From NCBI GenBank assembly GCA_946999025.1, contig CAMQBP010000081.1, positions 1 to 8,179 of the forward strand: a stretch of 8,179 nt of DNA, given 5' to 3'. A program made the position numbers and the translations under genes. The notes under the pieces were generated by a model. It had not been told where the DNA came from, did no database searches, and saw nothing but the letters and a program-made list of their open reading frames with translations. Positions 1 through 6,878 of this stretch are shown in pieces (the first letter of the stretch is position 1; each line of letters opens with the position of its first letter). Source of the stretch: an uncultured Prevotella sp. (GTDB lineage Bacteria; Bacteroidota; Bacteroidia; Bacteroidales; Bacteroidaceae).

Positions 1-22
1 CATCAAATGAATCATCATCATC

Positions 23-1489
23 ATGAAACAAACAAAGATAGTATGTTCGATCAGTGATCGAAATTGCAGTGAGGAGTTTTTACGAAAATTATTTTTCGCG
101 GGTATGAATGTCGTGCGTATGAATACTGCTCATGCCACTATTGATGGGATGAAAGAGATCATCAAGAATGCTCGTGCAGTTTCTTCCCACCTGGCATTGT
201 TGATTGATACCAAGGGACCGGAAGTGAGAACCACGAACGTTACTGAGCCATTGGTTTACAAGACGGGTGAAATTGTGAAGATTTTCGGCAGACCTGACGT
301 AGACACCACACACGACATCATTAACGTTTCGTATGTTGACATCGCAAGAGATTTGAAAGTTGGCAACGATATTTTAATCGATGATGGCGCTCTCGACTTG
401 AGAGTTATTGATATCATCGGCCCCATGCTGGTGGCACAAGTCATGAATGACGGCGTACTCGGGGCTCATAAAAGTGTGAACATACCAGGAAGACACATCG
501 ACTTACCTGCTCTTACTGAGAAAGACAAGCACAACATTCTCTTTGCTATCGAGCAGGACATTGACTTTATTGCGCATTCTTTTGTACGCAATGCACAGGA
601 TGTAAAAGCCGTGCAAGACATCCTTGATGAACATCACAGCGACATCAAGATTATTTCAAAGATAGAAAATCAAGAGGGGGTTGATAACATCGATGAGATT
701 ATCGATGCCTCTTATGGTATCATGATTGCCCGCGGTGACCTGGGTATCGAGGTTCCCATTGAGGAAATACCTGGCATTCAGCGTCAGATCATCCGCAAAT
801 GCGTCATGAAGAAAAAGCCGGTCATCGTAGCCACGCAGATGCTTCACACCATGATTAACAATCCGCGTCCCACACGAGCCGAAGTAACCGACATTGCCAA
901 CGCCATCTATTCTTGGACAGATGCGTTGATGCTCAGTGGCGAAACGGCATCTGGGCGATATCCTGTGGAGGCCGTCAAGACCATGGCACGCATAGCCGAG
1001 CAGGCCGAAGCCGACAGAACATGGGAAACAACCATCGACCCTATGGCTCATGGTTATGAAGGCCAACGGGAATTTTTGGCGCATTCAGCCATTGAGTCTA
1101 CCCGCAAACTGGGCGTGAAGGGCATCATCACGGCCAGCGAGACAGGTAAAACGGCTCGCACGTTGTCGTCTTTCCGCGGTGCCACACCTATCTTGGCCAT
1201 CTGTTATAGAGAGAAAACGCAACGATTGCTGAATTTGAGTTATGGAATTATTCCTATTTACCAAAAAGAACATACCAGTTCTGAATATCTCTTTACCGCA
1301 GCCCTTAGGATGCTTCGTCAGAAGGGATATATCACACCAGAGGATAAAATAGCCTACCTTAGCGGCAGCTTCGGGAAGAACGGTGGTACCACTTTGCTCG
1401 AAATCAATAAAGTAGGACAGGTGTTTGACAACTCATACGAGTTCCACCTTCCACATTATGTAAAGGACGAAACAGAAGCGACGCGATAA
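23..1489 (+). CDS. pyk: Pyruvate kinase
   Basis: Converts phosphoenolpyruvate and ADP to pyruvate and ATP, the last step of glycolysis, in the cytoplasm. The 488-residue protein is full length for the short bacterial form, with no extra C-terminal PEP-utiliser domain. Visible landmarks: the N-terminal barrel strand with R32 and N34 (VRMNTAH), the DTKGPEVRT loop at 62-70, the B domain at about 70-160, the family signature IISKIENQEGV at 210-220 with catalytic K213 and metal ligand E215, ARGDLG at 236-241 with metal ligand D239, and ATQML with T271. The allosteric C domain runs from about 350 to the end. E67 is the residue usually found in potassium-dependent enzymes, but the usual serine two residues after N34 is alanine (A36). 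The ATG at 23 gives the normal N-terminus (MKQTKIVCSI). The promoter lies outside the window. The oxidoreductase gene starts 31 nt downstream, so co-transcription is possible. Confidence 0.97.
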   Translation: MKQTKIVCSISDRNCSEEFLRKLFFAGMNVVRMNTAHATIDGMKEIIKNARAVSSHLALLIDTKGPEVRTTNVTEPLVYKTGEIVKIFGRPDVDTTHDIINVSYVDIARDLKVGNDILIDDGALDLRVIDIIGPMLVAQVMNDGVLGAHKSVNIPGRHIDLPALTEKDKHNILFAIEQDIDFIAHSFVRNAQDVKAVQDILDEHHSDIKIISKIENQEGVDNIDEIIDASYGIMIARGDLGIEVPIEEIPGIQRQIIRKCVMKKKPVIVATQMLHTMINNPRPTRAEVTDIANAIYSWTDALMLSGETASGRYPVEAVKTMARIAEQAEADRTWETTIDPMAHGYEGQREFLAHSAIESTRKLGVKGIITASETGKTARTLSSFRGATPILAICYREKTQRLLNLSYGIIPIYQKEHTSSEYLFTAALRMLRQKGYITPEDKIAYLSGSFGKNGGTTLLEINKVGQVFDNSYEFHLPHYVKDETEATR

Positions 1490-1520
1490 ACGACCGTGGC
1501 AAACTTTGAACTAAAATGAA

Positions 1521-2495
1521 ATGAACATCGGAATTATTGGAACGGGAAAAATCGTCAACGAAATGATTCCCGTGGTCCAACAAATCAATGGTGTCACGAT
1601 TCAGGCCATTTGCAGCCGACCGCAAAGTCTTTCAAAGGCAGAGCGGTTGGCTGCTTTGTTTCATATAAAAGAGGTTTACAACGATTATGATGCCATGCTC
1701 CACGAGAGTGACATCGATTTTGTTTACGTGGCTGTAGCCAATCATGCACATGCAACTTATGCACGGCGTGCCTTGTTGGCCAAGAAAAATGTCATCATCG
1801 AAAAACCCATCTGTACGTCTGTTGCTGAATTGGAAGAGCTGATGCAGTTGGCATTTGCCAACTACTTGTATATATTCGAAGCTGTTACCTTATTACATAT
1901 GCCTCACTACCAATTGATAAAAGACGAATTACTGGCGCAACTGGGGCATATCAAATTGATAGCGTGCAATTACAGTCAGCGCTCCAGTAGGTACGATTTA
2001 TATTTAAATCACCTGTTAACGCCCGCATTTGATCCGGCATGCCACGGTGGGGCTTTGATGGACATCAACGTCTATAACATTAATTTTGTCGTATCATTGT
2101 TTGGCGAGCCCATTCGCGCGGAGTATCATCCCAATGTGGGATATAACAAGATTGACACCTCTGGAGTGGCCATTTTGACCTATCCTGATTTCGTGGCTAC
2201 CTGCATTGGTGCTAAAGATTGTGACGGGCATTCGTTTGGAGCTATACAGGGTGACGAGGGGTGCATATACGTCACAGGACCCGTCAGTACGCTATCTGAA
2301 TTGGAACTGAGTAAGGACGGCAAACAGCAAACCATCAACATTCAGCCTAAGAAGCACCGGTTGGCTTTTGAATTCGAGCATTTTCGTGATATTTATCACT
2401 CCAATCAGGTTGATGAAATGAAGCACTACCTGCAAATTTCTCACCAAGTGATGAAAGTAATCGATCAATTGCAAGGCTACACCTTATCTTATTGA
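1521..2495 (+). CDS. Gfo/Idh/MocA family NAD(P)-dependent oxidoreductase
   Basis: A 324-residue cytoplasmic dehydrogenase-like protein. The N-terminal Rossmann fold opens with the dinucleotide motif GIIGTGKI at residues 4-11 and ends with the family's EKP motif at 94-96, whose lysine (K95) normally contacts cofactor and substrate. The second half is the alpha/beta substrate domain. GGALMDINVYNINFV at about 176-190 corresponds to the helix bearing the usual catalytic acid and His/Tyr (here D181 and Y185). No signal peptide is seen, unlike the Tat-exported glycosidase-type members of this family. Members oxidise or reduce sugars, inositols, dihydrodiols and similar compounds; the substrate cannot be read from sequence. 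The ATG at 1521 places the Rossmann motif right at the N-terminus as expected; an ATG at 1516 is out of frame. The 31-nt spacing from pyk suggests read-through, but the functional link to glycolysis is only inferred. Confidence 0.9.
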   Translation: MNIGIIGTGKIVNEMIPVVQQINGVTIQAICSRPQSLSKAERLAALFHIKEVYNDYDAMLHESDIDFVYVAVANHAHATYARRALLAKKNVIIEKPICTSVAELEELMQLAFANYLYIFEAVTLLHMPHYQLIKDELLAQLGHIKLIACNYSQRSSRYDLYLNHLLTPAFDPACHGGALMDINVYNINFVVSLFGEPIRAEYHPNVGYNKIDTSGVAILTYPDFVATCIGAKDCDGHSFGAIQGDEGCIYVTGPVSTLSELELSKDGKQQTINIQPKKHRLAFEFEHFRDIYHSNQVDEMKHYLQISHQVMKVIDQLQGYTLSY

Positions 2496-2543
2496 TAGAG
2501 CCATTGGGCCGTCGTTGAAAAATATACACAAATCATGATTTAG

Positions 2544-2708
2544 AAAAAATTGACTGAGAGCGAATATCGTCAACGCATCAAGGAACTGGAAGAAGCACTT
2601 GAATACGAGCGACTTCGCAATTACGCCTACGAGAAGCTCATCGAGATAACCGAAAAGGAAGAGGGAATTACCATTTTGAAAAAAGGCGACAAGCCGAATA
2701 CGAAATAG
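2544..2708 (+). pseudogene. Probable remnant of a transposase OrfA (C-terminal coiled-coil part)
   Basis: A short reading frame opens after an in-frame TAG at 2541-2543 and ends with TAG at 2706-2708. It encodes about 54 residues rich in Glu, Lys and Leu (KELEEALEYERLRNYAYEKL, then LIEITEKEEGI and ILKKGD). This has the heptad-like leucine pattern and the KELE...LEYERLR...AYEKLIEIAE-like ending of IS3-type OrfA proteins common in Bacteroidetes. The N-terminal helix-turn-helix part is missing: the same frame upstream reads through only 14 codons between stops at 2496 and 2541, with no HTH. No OrfB/DDE integrase follows. There is no ATG; a TTG at 2550 is the only plausible start. It is therefore most likely a decayed fragment, though a real 52-residue coiled-coil protein starting at TTG cannot be excluded. 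The family assignment rests on recognition by eye. Confidence 0.5.
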
Positions 2709-2740
2709 CACTAACCACATTCGTTTTTGCTCCTGTGTGT

Positions 2741-2806
2741 CCAAACTCAATGAGTTTGCCCTCCAATGTCTATGGGTTTGCCCTCCAATCTCAATGGGTT
2801 TGAAGG
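2741..2806. repeat. Three degenerate 22-bp tandem repeats
   Basis: Three head-to-tail units lie at 2741-2762, 2763-2784 and 2785-2806, with the shared core CCAAnnTCwATGrGTTTG. Units 1 and 2 match at 18 of 22 positions; units 2 and 3 match at 16 of the first 18 and then diverge. Unit 1 contains a near-perfect palindrome at 2742-2758: CAAACTCA, one base, TGAGTTTG. The array begins 32 bases after the transposase-like fragment and is followed by ordinary AT-rich sequence. Its role is unknown; it could be remains of a mobile-element end or a dispersed repeat family. Confidence 0.75.
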
Positions 2807-2916
2807 GTAAAGTCATGGAGATTGTTTTTCAATCTTAAACCCAAGGAATTCCTCCTGTTTTTTCTAAGCTGGAAAGCCAATGTCTGTTTGGAAATTTATT
2901 AACTCTTTTTCATGAA

Positions 2917-2955
2917 ATATCATTCTATCGTATGCAAAAACATACTCGATGATAT
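2917..2955. repeat. Two-part inverted repeat (possible stem-loop)
   Basis: The outer arms ATATCAT (2917-2923) and ATGATAT (2949-2955) are perfectly complementary. Inside them, GTATG (2930-2934) and CATAC (2941-2945) form a second stem around a CAAAAA loop. The two stems are separated by an asymmetric internal loop. The element is AT-rich and not followed by a T-run, so it does not look like a terminator. It may be an operator or structured leader element. Confidence 0.45.
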
Positions 2956-2973
2956 GGTCTATTGTGAAGTGAC

Positions 2974-2992
2974 ATGTATCATGACGATACAT
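2974..2992. repeat. Perfect 7-bp inverted repeat, 5-nt loop
   Basis: ATGTATC (2974-2980) and GATACAT (2986-2992) are exact reverse complements flanking ATGAC. It lies 19 bases after the previous inverted repeat. Such a compact dyad is compatible with an RNA hairpin or a binding site for a dimeric regulator; no function can be assigned. Confidence 0.45.
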
Positions 2993-3069
2993 TCTTCTAA
3001 AATTCCATGGTTTTGTTCGTTACTATCCTAAAGCATTTTCTTCACAAAAAATATAAGTACTTAAAAATC

Positions 3070-3110
3070 TTGTTGATGTATCATTTTTAAACATTTCCAT
3101 GCATCAACAA
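3070..3110. repeat. 12-bp inverted repeat upstream of the AraC-type gene promoter
   Basis: TTGTTGATGTAT (3070-3081) pairs with ATGCATCAACAA (3099-3110) over 12 positions, with a single G-T mismatch as DNA (a wobble in RNA), around a 17-nt AT-rich spacer. Its right edge is about 60 bp upstream of the -33 element of the promoter at 3172. That position would suit an operator or activator site for the adjacent regulator. It lacks a following T-run, so a terminator is less likely. Confidence 0.5.
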
Positions 3111-3171
3111 AGGAAAATACCCCAAAAACTTATTTTATCATAAAATTTCATCAAAAAAATTGTTGAAAAAC

Positions 3172-3202
3172 TTGACAAAACGAAAAAATATACATATATT
3201 TG
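3172..3202 (+). promoter_or_regulatory. Bacteroidetes-type promoter for the AraC/DPP III operon
   Basis: TTG at 3172-3174 (-33 element) and TATATTTG at 3195-3202 (-7 element, consensus TAnnTTTG) are separated by 20 bp, the spacing preferred by the primary sigma factor of Bacteroidetes. Transcription would begin near 3208-3210, leaving a leader of about 35 nt before the ATG at 3244. The promoter argues against the in-frame upstream ATG at 3160 as the start of the regulator gene. Confidence 0.7.
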
Positions 3203-3243
3203 CAAAAAATAGAACAGTTTCGGATTTTTTTAATTTAGGTGAT

Positions 3244-3726
3244 ATGGCAAAATATAACATTGTTAAGAAAAAGGATAAGGATGCAGCCTACCGTTCCCTC
3301 GTCAGCCCTGAATTGATGGACGAGCTGCAGGAAAAAATTTTGGATGTTATCCTCATTCAAAAGAAATACAAAGACAAGAATTATTCGGCAAAGAAACTGG
3401 CAGAGGACTTGGGTACCAACACGCGGTACATTTCGGCTGTTGTCAATGTGCGCTTCCACATGAACTACACTTCGTTTGTAAACAAGTATCGTATTGAAGA
3501 GGCTATGGCAGTGTTGACGGATAAGAGGTATCATGATTTGAATATGGAAGAGATATCAGACATGGTAGGCTTTTCGAATCGGCAATCGTTCTATGCGTCT
3601 TTTTATAAATTGAATGGCTGTACACCTCGCGACTACAAGATGAAGCACCTGGCCATGCATCCAGCAGATGCACCAACCAAGAAGAAGGGAAAACGGAAAG
3701 CTAATTCGAAGAAGAAAAAGAAGTAA
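3244..3726 (+). CDS. Stand-alone AraC-type helix-turn-helix transcriptional regulator
   Basis: A 160-residue DNA-binding protein consisting almost entirely of an AraC/XylS-type double helix-turn-helix domain. The first HTH is about residues 47-68 (YSAKKLAEDLGTNTRYISAV). The second is about 100-121, followed by the family's C-terminal signature GFSNRQSFYASFYKLNGCTP at 109-128. There is no ligand-sensing cupin, receiver or histidine-kinase domain, so any signal must act through another protein or through expression level. The C-terminus is a lysine-rich tail (KKKGKR...SKKKKK) that may bind nucleic acid non-specifically. An in-frame ATG at 3160 would add 28 residues, but it lies upstream of the promoter; the ATG at 3244 fits better. 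The gene ends in tandem TAA codons, 18 nt before the peptidase gene, and is probably the first gene of that operon and a candidate autoregulator. Its targets are unknown. Confidence 0.88.
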   Translation: MAKYNIVKKKDKDAAYRSLVSPELMDELQEKILDVILIQKKYKDKNYSAKKLAEDLGTNTRYISAVVNVRFHMNYTSFVNKYRIEEAMAVLTDKRYHDLNMEEISDMVGFSNRQSFYASFYKLNGCTPRDYKMKHLAMHPADAPTKKKGKRKANSKKKKK

Positions 3727-3744
3727 TAATCCTATTGTCGCTGA

Positions 3745-5718
3745 ATGACACATGAATTTAAATATTCAGACGAACGATTTGCAGATTTGCAAATACTAAG
3801 GTATCGTCTGAAAGGGTTTGAGAACTTGACGCTCAAACAAAAGATTTATATCTATTTTTTAGCAAAGGCCACATTGGCTGGAAGAGATATCACGACCGAC
3901 CAGTTTGGCAAGTACAACTTGAAGATAAGAAAGGTGCTTGAGGCTGTGTATGAGGAATATGCTGGCCCGAGGGATAGTGATGACTTCAAGAATCTGGAAA
4001 TCTATCTGAAAAGGATATGGTTCTCGAACGGCATTTATCATCATTACGGCAGTGAAAAGATGATTCCGGAATTTTCGGAAGATTTTTTTAGAAAAGTGTT
4101 GTCCGGGATAGATGCCTCACGCTTACCATTGGCACCGCATCAAACGGTACAAGAGCTGGCCGATGAGCTTATTCCAGTGATGTTCGATTCGAACATTTTA
4201 CCCAAGCGTGTGAACAAGACCGATGGAGAAGATTTAGTGTTGACATCGGCTTGCAATTATTATGAAGGCGTTTGTCAAAAGGAAGTTGAGCAATTTTACG
4301 CTGCCCAGAAACAGCCTTCGGATGATGAGCCTGTTTCTTATGGACTGAATACCAAGTTGGTGAAAGAGGATGGTGTGATCAAAGAGATACCATACACGAC
4401 CAGTACCCTGTACCAAAAGGAATTGAAACGAATAGTTTACTGGTTGGGCAAGGCGCGGGAATTTGCCGAAAACGAACAACAACAGAAGATTATCTCGCTG
4501 TTGATACGATATTATGAAACGGGCGACTTGGAGTTGTTCGACAAATATTCCATAGAGTGGCTGAAAGAACAGGATGGACAAGTTGATTTCATCAATGGTT
4601 TTATAGAGGTTTATGGCGATCCGTTGGGATTGAAAGGTTCCTGGGAAGGGCTCGTAGAGTACAAAGACTTAGAGGCTACCAAGCGCACCCAACTGATTAG
4701 TCGAAATGCACAATGGTTTGAAGATAACTCACCGGTAGAACAGCGTTTTAAGAAAGATAAGGTGAAAGGTGTGACCGCTCATGTCATCTGCGCGGCCATG
4801 TTGGGTGGCGATGAATATCCATCGTCGGCCATAGGAATCAACCTGCCGAACGCAGAATGGATTCGAGCCAGGTATGGTTCCAAGAGCGTTACGATAGGAA
4901 ATCTCACGGAAGCTTACAATCATGTGGCCAGAGGAAATGGTCTGCATGAGGAGTTTGTGATTGATGACGAAACGCTGGGGTTGATTAACCGTTATGGGGA
5001 TCTTTGTGATGATTTACATACCGATTTGCATGAGTGTCTGGGGCATGGCAGTGGACGATTGTTGCCAGGAGTCGACGGTGATGCCTTGGGCGCTTATGGT
5101 GACACCATTGAGGAAGCCAGGGCCGACTTGTTTGGACTTTATTATATCGCAGATGAGAAACTTATTGAGTTAGGATTGCTGCCAAACGCGGATGCGTTCA
5201 AATCTCAATACTATACCTACATGATGAATGGCCTGTTGACACAGATGGTCAGAATCAAGGAAGGGCATCAAATAGAGGAAGCTCACATGCGTAATCGCGC
5301 TCTCATTGCGCGGTGGGTGTTGGCTCATGCCGACGGTGAGGTGGCGATGGTGCAACGGCAGGGCGTTACTGCAGATGGCGCTGTTCGTCATTTCGTTCAA
5401 ATCAACGATTATCAAAAACTGAGACAGCTGTTTACCAAACTGCTGGCAGAGATTCAGCGTATCAAGAGTGAAGGTGACTTTGAAGCCGCAAGAGCCATCG
5501 TTGAGAGATACGCCATTGACATAGATGCAGATTTGCACAGAGAGGTGTTAAGTCGTTATCAAAAACTGAACATCGCTCCCTACAAAGGATTTATCAATCC
5601 CTGGATGAAGCCTCAGTACGATGACCAGGGTAACATCGTTGACATACAACTTGATTATACAGAATCGTATGCTCATCAAATGATGAGGTATTCGAAAACA
5701 TCAGAATCGGATGAATGA
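3745..5718 (+). CDS. Dipeptidyl peptidase III (zinc metallopeptidase, family M49)
   Basis: A 657-residue zinc exopeptidase that removes dipeptides from the N-terminus of short peptides. The M49 signatures are present: HECLGH at 429-434 (zinc ligands H429 and H434, catalytic E430) and EEARAD at 456-461, which supplies the third zinc ligand (E457 by position). The extended form TDLHECLGHGSGRLLPG and the downstream KGFINPWMKP stretch (614-623) are also typical. The start is well bounded, because TGA directly abuts the ATG. No signal peptide or lipobox follows it, so this is a cytoplasmic enzyme, unlike M49 proteins that carry an N-terminal export signal. Some databases label Bacteroidetes members of this family 'dihydrofolate reductase'; nothing in this sequence supports that. 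The 3' end overlaps the next gene by 8 nt, indicating translational coupling. Likely role: intracellular peptide recycling. Confidence 0.93.
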   Translation: MTHEFKYSDERFADLQILRYRLKGFENLTLKQKIYIYFLAKATLAGRDITTDQFGKYNLKIRKVLEAVYEEYAGPRDSDDFKNLEIYLKRIWFSNGIYHHYGSEKMIPEFSEDFFRKVLSGIDASRLPLAPHQTVQELADELIPVMFDSNILPKRVNKTDGEDLVLTSACNYYEGVCQKEVEQFYAAQKQPSDDEPVSYGLNTKLVKEDGVIKEIPYTTSTLYQKELKRIVYWLGKAREFAENEQQQKIISLLIRYYETGDLELFDKYSIEWLKEQDGQVDFINGFIEVYGDPLGLKGSWEGLVEYKDLEATKRTQLISRNAQWFEDNSPVEQRFKKDKVKGVTAHVICAAMLGGDEYPSSAIGINLPNAEWIRARYGSKSVTIGNLTEAYNHVARGNGLHEEFVIDDETLGLINRYGDLCDDLHTDLHECLGHGSGRLLPGVDGDALGAYGDTIEEARADLFGLYYIADEKLIELGLLPNADAFKSQYYTYMMNGLLTQMVRIKEGHQIEEAHMRNRALIARWVLAHADGEVAMVQRQGVTADGAVRHFVQINDYQKLRQLFTKLLAEIQRIKSEGDFEAARAIVERYAIDIDADLHREVLSRYQKLNIAPYKGFINPWMKPQYDDQGNIVDIQLDYTESYAHQMMRYSKTSESDE

Positions 5719-6319
5719 AGATATTAACGAAACGGTAAGGGAAATCAAGCGTTCATTCAGACTGTTGATGAACGGCGTTGCCTCACAATCCATGCGTCAG
5801 AAAGGAGTGGACTATAAGATAAACTGGGGGGTGTCACTGCCCGAGTTACAAAAAATGGCCCAACAGTATGGTAAGAATCACAATCTTGCTGTTGCATTAT
5901 GGCAAGAGAATATCCGTGAATGCAAGATTCTGGCGACCCTCATCATGCCTCCCGAAGAAATGGACAAGGTACTTGCAGAGCAATGGATAGGGGAGATCAA
6001 TTCGCAAGATTTGGCCGAAATGGCATGTTTTAATTTGTTCCAACACCTACATCATGCGGCAGATTTGTCTTACCAATGGATGAAATCCGACCGAGAGATT
6101 GAGCAGATGTGTGGTTATCTCATTCTCTCAAGGCTCTTGATGAAGGGGGAAAATCCCCATGGAAGTAGAATTGACGAATTCATGGATGAAGTGACCATAG
6201 CACTCAATAGTGAGAACATGGGCGTTCGCCATGCCGCGTTGAATTGTGTGATTAAATTCGCGGAGCTAAGTGAAGATTTTCGTAACATGGCCGAGAATAG
6301 GTTGAATTTGTTGTTGTGA
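5711..6319 (+). CDS. AlkD-like DNA alkylation repair family protein (HEAT repeats)
   Basis: A 202-residue, mostly helical protein with the layout of the AlkD/AlkC-type HEAT-repeat family: NGVASQSMRQKGVDYKINWG (21-40), then LWQENIRECKILATLIM (63-79), and a late repeat with GVRHAALNCVIKFAEL (171-186). Classical AlkD proteins are DNA glycosylases that excise bulky or positively charged alkylated bases without flipping them. Their key Trp and Asp sit in a W-x3-D motif. The corresponding region here seems to be SQDLAEMA (98-105), with Q99 and E103 in those places, so catalysis in the classical way is doubtful; the alignment was done by eye. The start ATG lies 8 nt inside the end of the peptidase gene, so the two are translationally coupled. 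It is the last gene of the AraC/DPP III operon. It may be a DNA-binding or repair accessory protein. Confidence 0.82.
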   Translation: MNEDINETVREIKRSFRLLMNGVASQSMRQKGVDYKINWGVSLPELQKMAQQYGKNHNLAVALWQENIRECKILATLIMPPEEMDKVLAEQWIGEINSQDLAEMACFNLFQHLHHAADLSYQWMKSDREIEQMCGYLILSRLLMKGENPHGSRIDEFMDEVTIALNSENMGVRHAALNCVIKFAELSEDFRNMAENRLNLLL

Positions 6320-6343
6320 AGATTTATATAGCCATACCTTACC

Positions 6344-6371
6344 TATATTTGAAGGAAATATTGTAACTTTG
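6344..6371 (+). promoter_or_regulatory. Candidate promoter elements for fur-purA
   Basis: Two matches to the Bacteroidetes -7 consensus TAnnTTTG lie in the 72-nt gap before the Fur-family gene: TATATTTG at 6344-6351 and TAACTTTG at 6364-6371. Neither has a perfect TTG at the ideal -33 spacing, so which one is used cannot be decided. The second would start transcription near 6378, with a leader of roughly 14 nt. A promoter here is expected, as the gap separates two operons. Confidence 0.45.
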
Positions 6372-6391
6372 TGGAGTTATAATTTCGGGAA

Positions 6392-6877
6392 ATGAAAAAA
6401 GATATCAGAAATGCTGTCAAACAGCTTCTAAATGATTATCTTGAAACAAACAACCTTAGAAGGACGCCAGAGAGGTATGCTATCCTTGATGCAATATACA
6501 GCATCAGGGGACATTTCTCTTTGGAGGAGTTGGATGAATATCTCGTTGAACATAACTTTAGGGTTAGTAGGGCAACCCTTTATAACAACTTAAGATTGTT
6601 TAGAAAACTGCGATTTGTGATTTGCCATCGCCTGCAAGATGGCACGGTGTATGAGTCGTGTTATGACAATAAGGATCATTGCCATCAAATTTGCACGGTA
6701 TGTGGCAAAGTGTCGGAGGTAAACTCCCCAGCAATTGTCGAGGCTGTGAACGAAACTAAGCTGAGAAGATTCAAGAAAGATGGATTCACACTGTATATCT
6801 ATGGGATTTGCAGTACATGTCAAGCATTGATGACACGCAAGAAAACGAATAAAGAAAGAACTAAAAAAATAAAATAA
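6392..6877 (+). CDS. Fur-family metal-dependent transcriptional regulator
   Basis: A 161-residue cytoplasmic repressor of the Fur/PerR/Zur family. The N-terminal winged helix has RRTPERYAILDAI (23-35), HFSLEELDEYL (41-51) and the recognition helix VSRATLYNNLRLFRKL (58-73). The dimerisation domain has two CxxC pairs, C101/C104 and C140/C143, forming the structural zinc site. H96 and H98 (DHCHQIC) with E88 and E109 fit the second, regulatory metal site. E109 is glutamate as in Fur proteins rather than the aspartate of PerR, while YIYGICSTC at 135-143 resembles PerR more than E. coli Fur. Fur and Zur both remain possible and PerR is not excluded. The tail is strongly basic. The gene ends one base before purA, so the two are almost certainly co-transcribed. 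Confidence 0.92.
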   Translation: MKKDIRNAVKQLLNDYLETNNLRRTPERYAILDAIYSIRGHFSLEELDEYLVEHNFRVSRATLYNNLRLFRKLRFVICHRLQDGTVYESCYDNKDHCHQICTVCGKVSEVNSPAIVEAVNETKLRRFKKDGFTLYIYGICSTCQALMTRKKTNKERTKKIK

Positions 6878-6878
6878 A

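Larger units (their letters stand above)
2709..3171. other. Intergenic region without a convincing gene
   Basis: Between the transposase-like fragment and the promoter of the AraC-type gene I see no credible coding sequence on either strand. The minus-strand open frame across 2484-2816 lies over the transposase remnant and the tandem repeats and resembles no protein I know. The first part holds the 22-bp repeats. From about 2820 the sequence becomes strongly AT-rich and contains a 10-bp palindrome AGGAATTCCT at 2844-2853 followed by a T-rich run, and three larger inverted repeats listed separately. No clear rho-independent terminator (GC-rich stem plus T-run) was found for the upstream gene. 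Confidence 0.6.

Noticed and set aside
13..24. CAT trinucleotide run before the pyk start as a repeat element or His-tag-like frame
   Set aside because: Only four units, and the ATG at 7 that would read them as histidines is out of frame with pyk.
656..1084. Minus-strand open frame of 142 codons inside pyk
   Set aside because: Antisense to the catalytic core of pyruvate kinase and without family features.
2741..2806. The 22-bp units as a CRISPR array
   Set aside because: The units abut with no spacers, differ from each other and there are no cas genes nearby.
2484..2816. Minus-strand open frame of 110 codons covering the transposase remnant and tandem repeats
   Set aside because: The sense strand gives the better coiled-coil transposase match, and the first part of this frame is just translated 22-bp repeats.
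2844..2870. Palindrome AGGAATTCCT followed by a T-run as a terminator
   Set aside because: The palindrome has no loop bases and the stem is short, so a stable terminator hairpin is unlikely.
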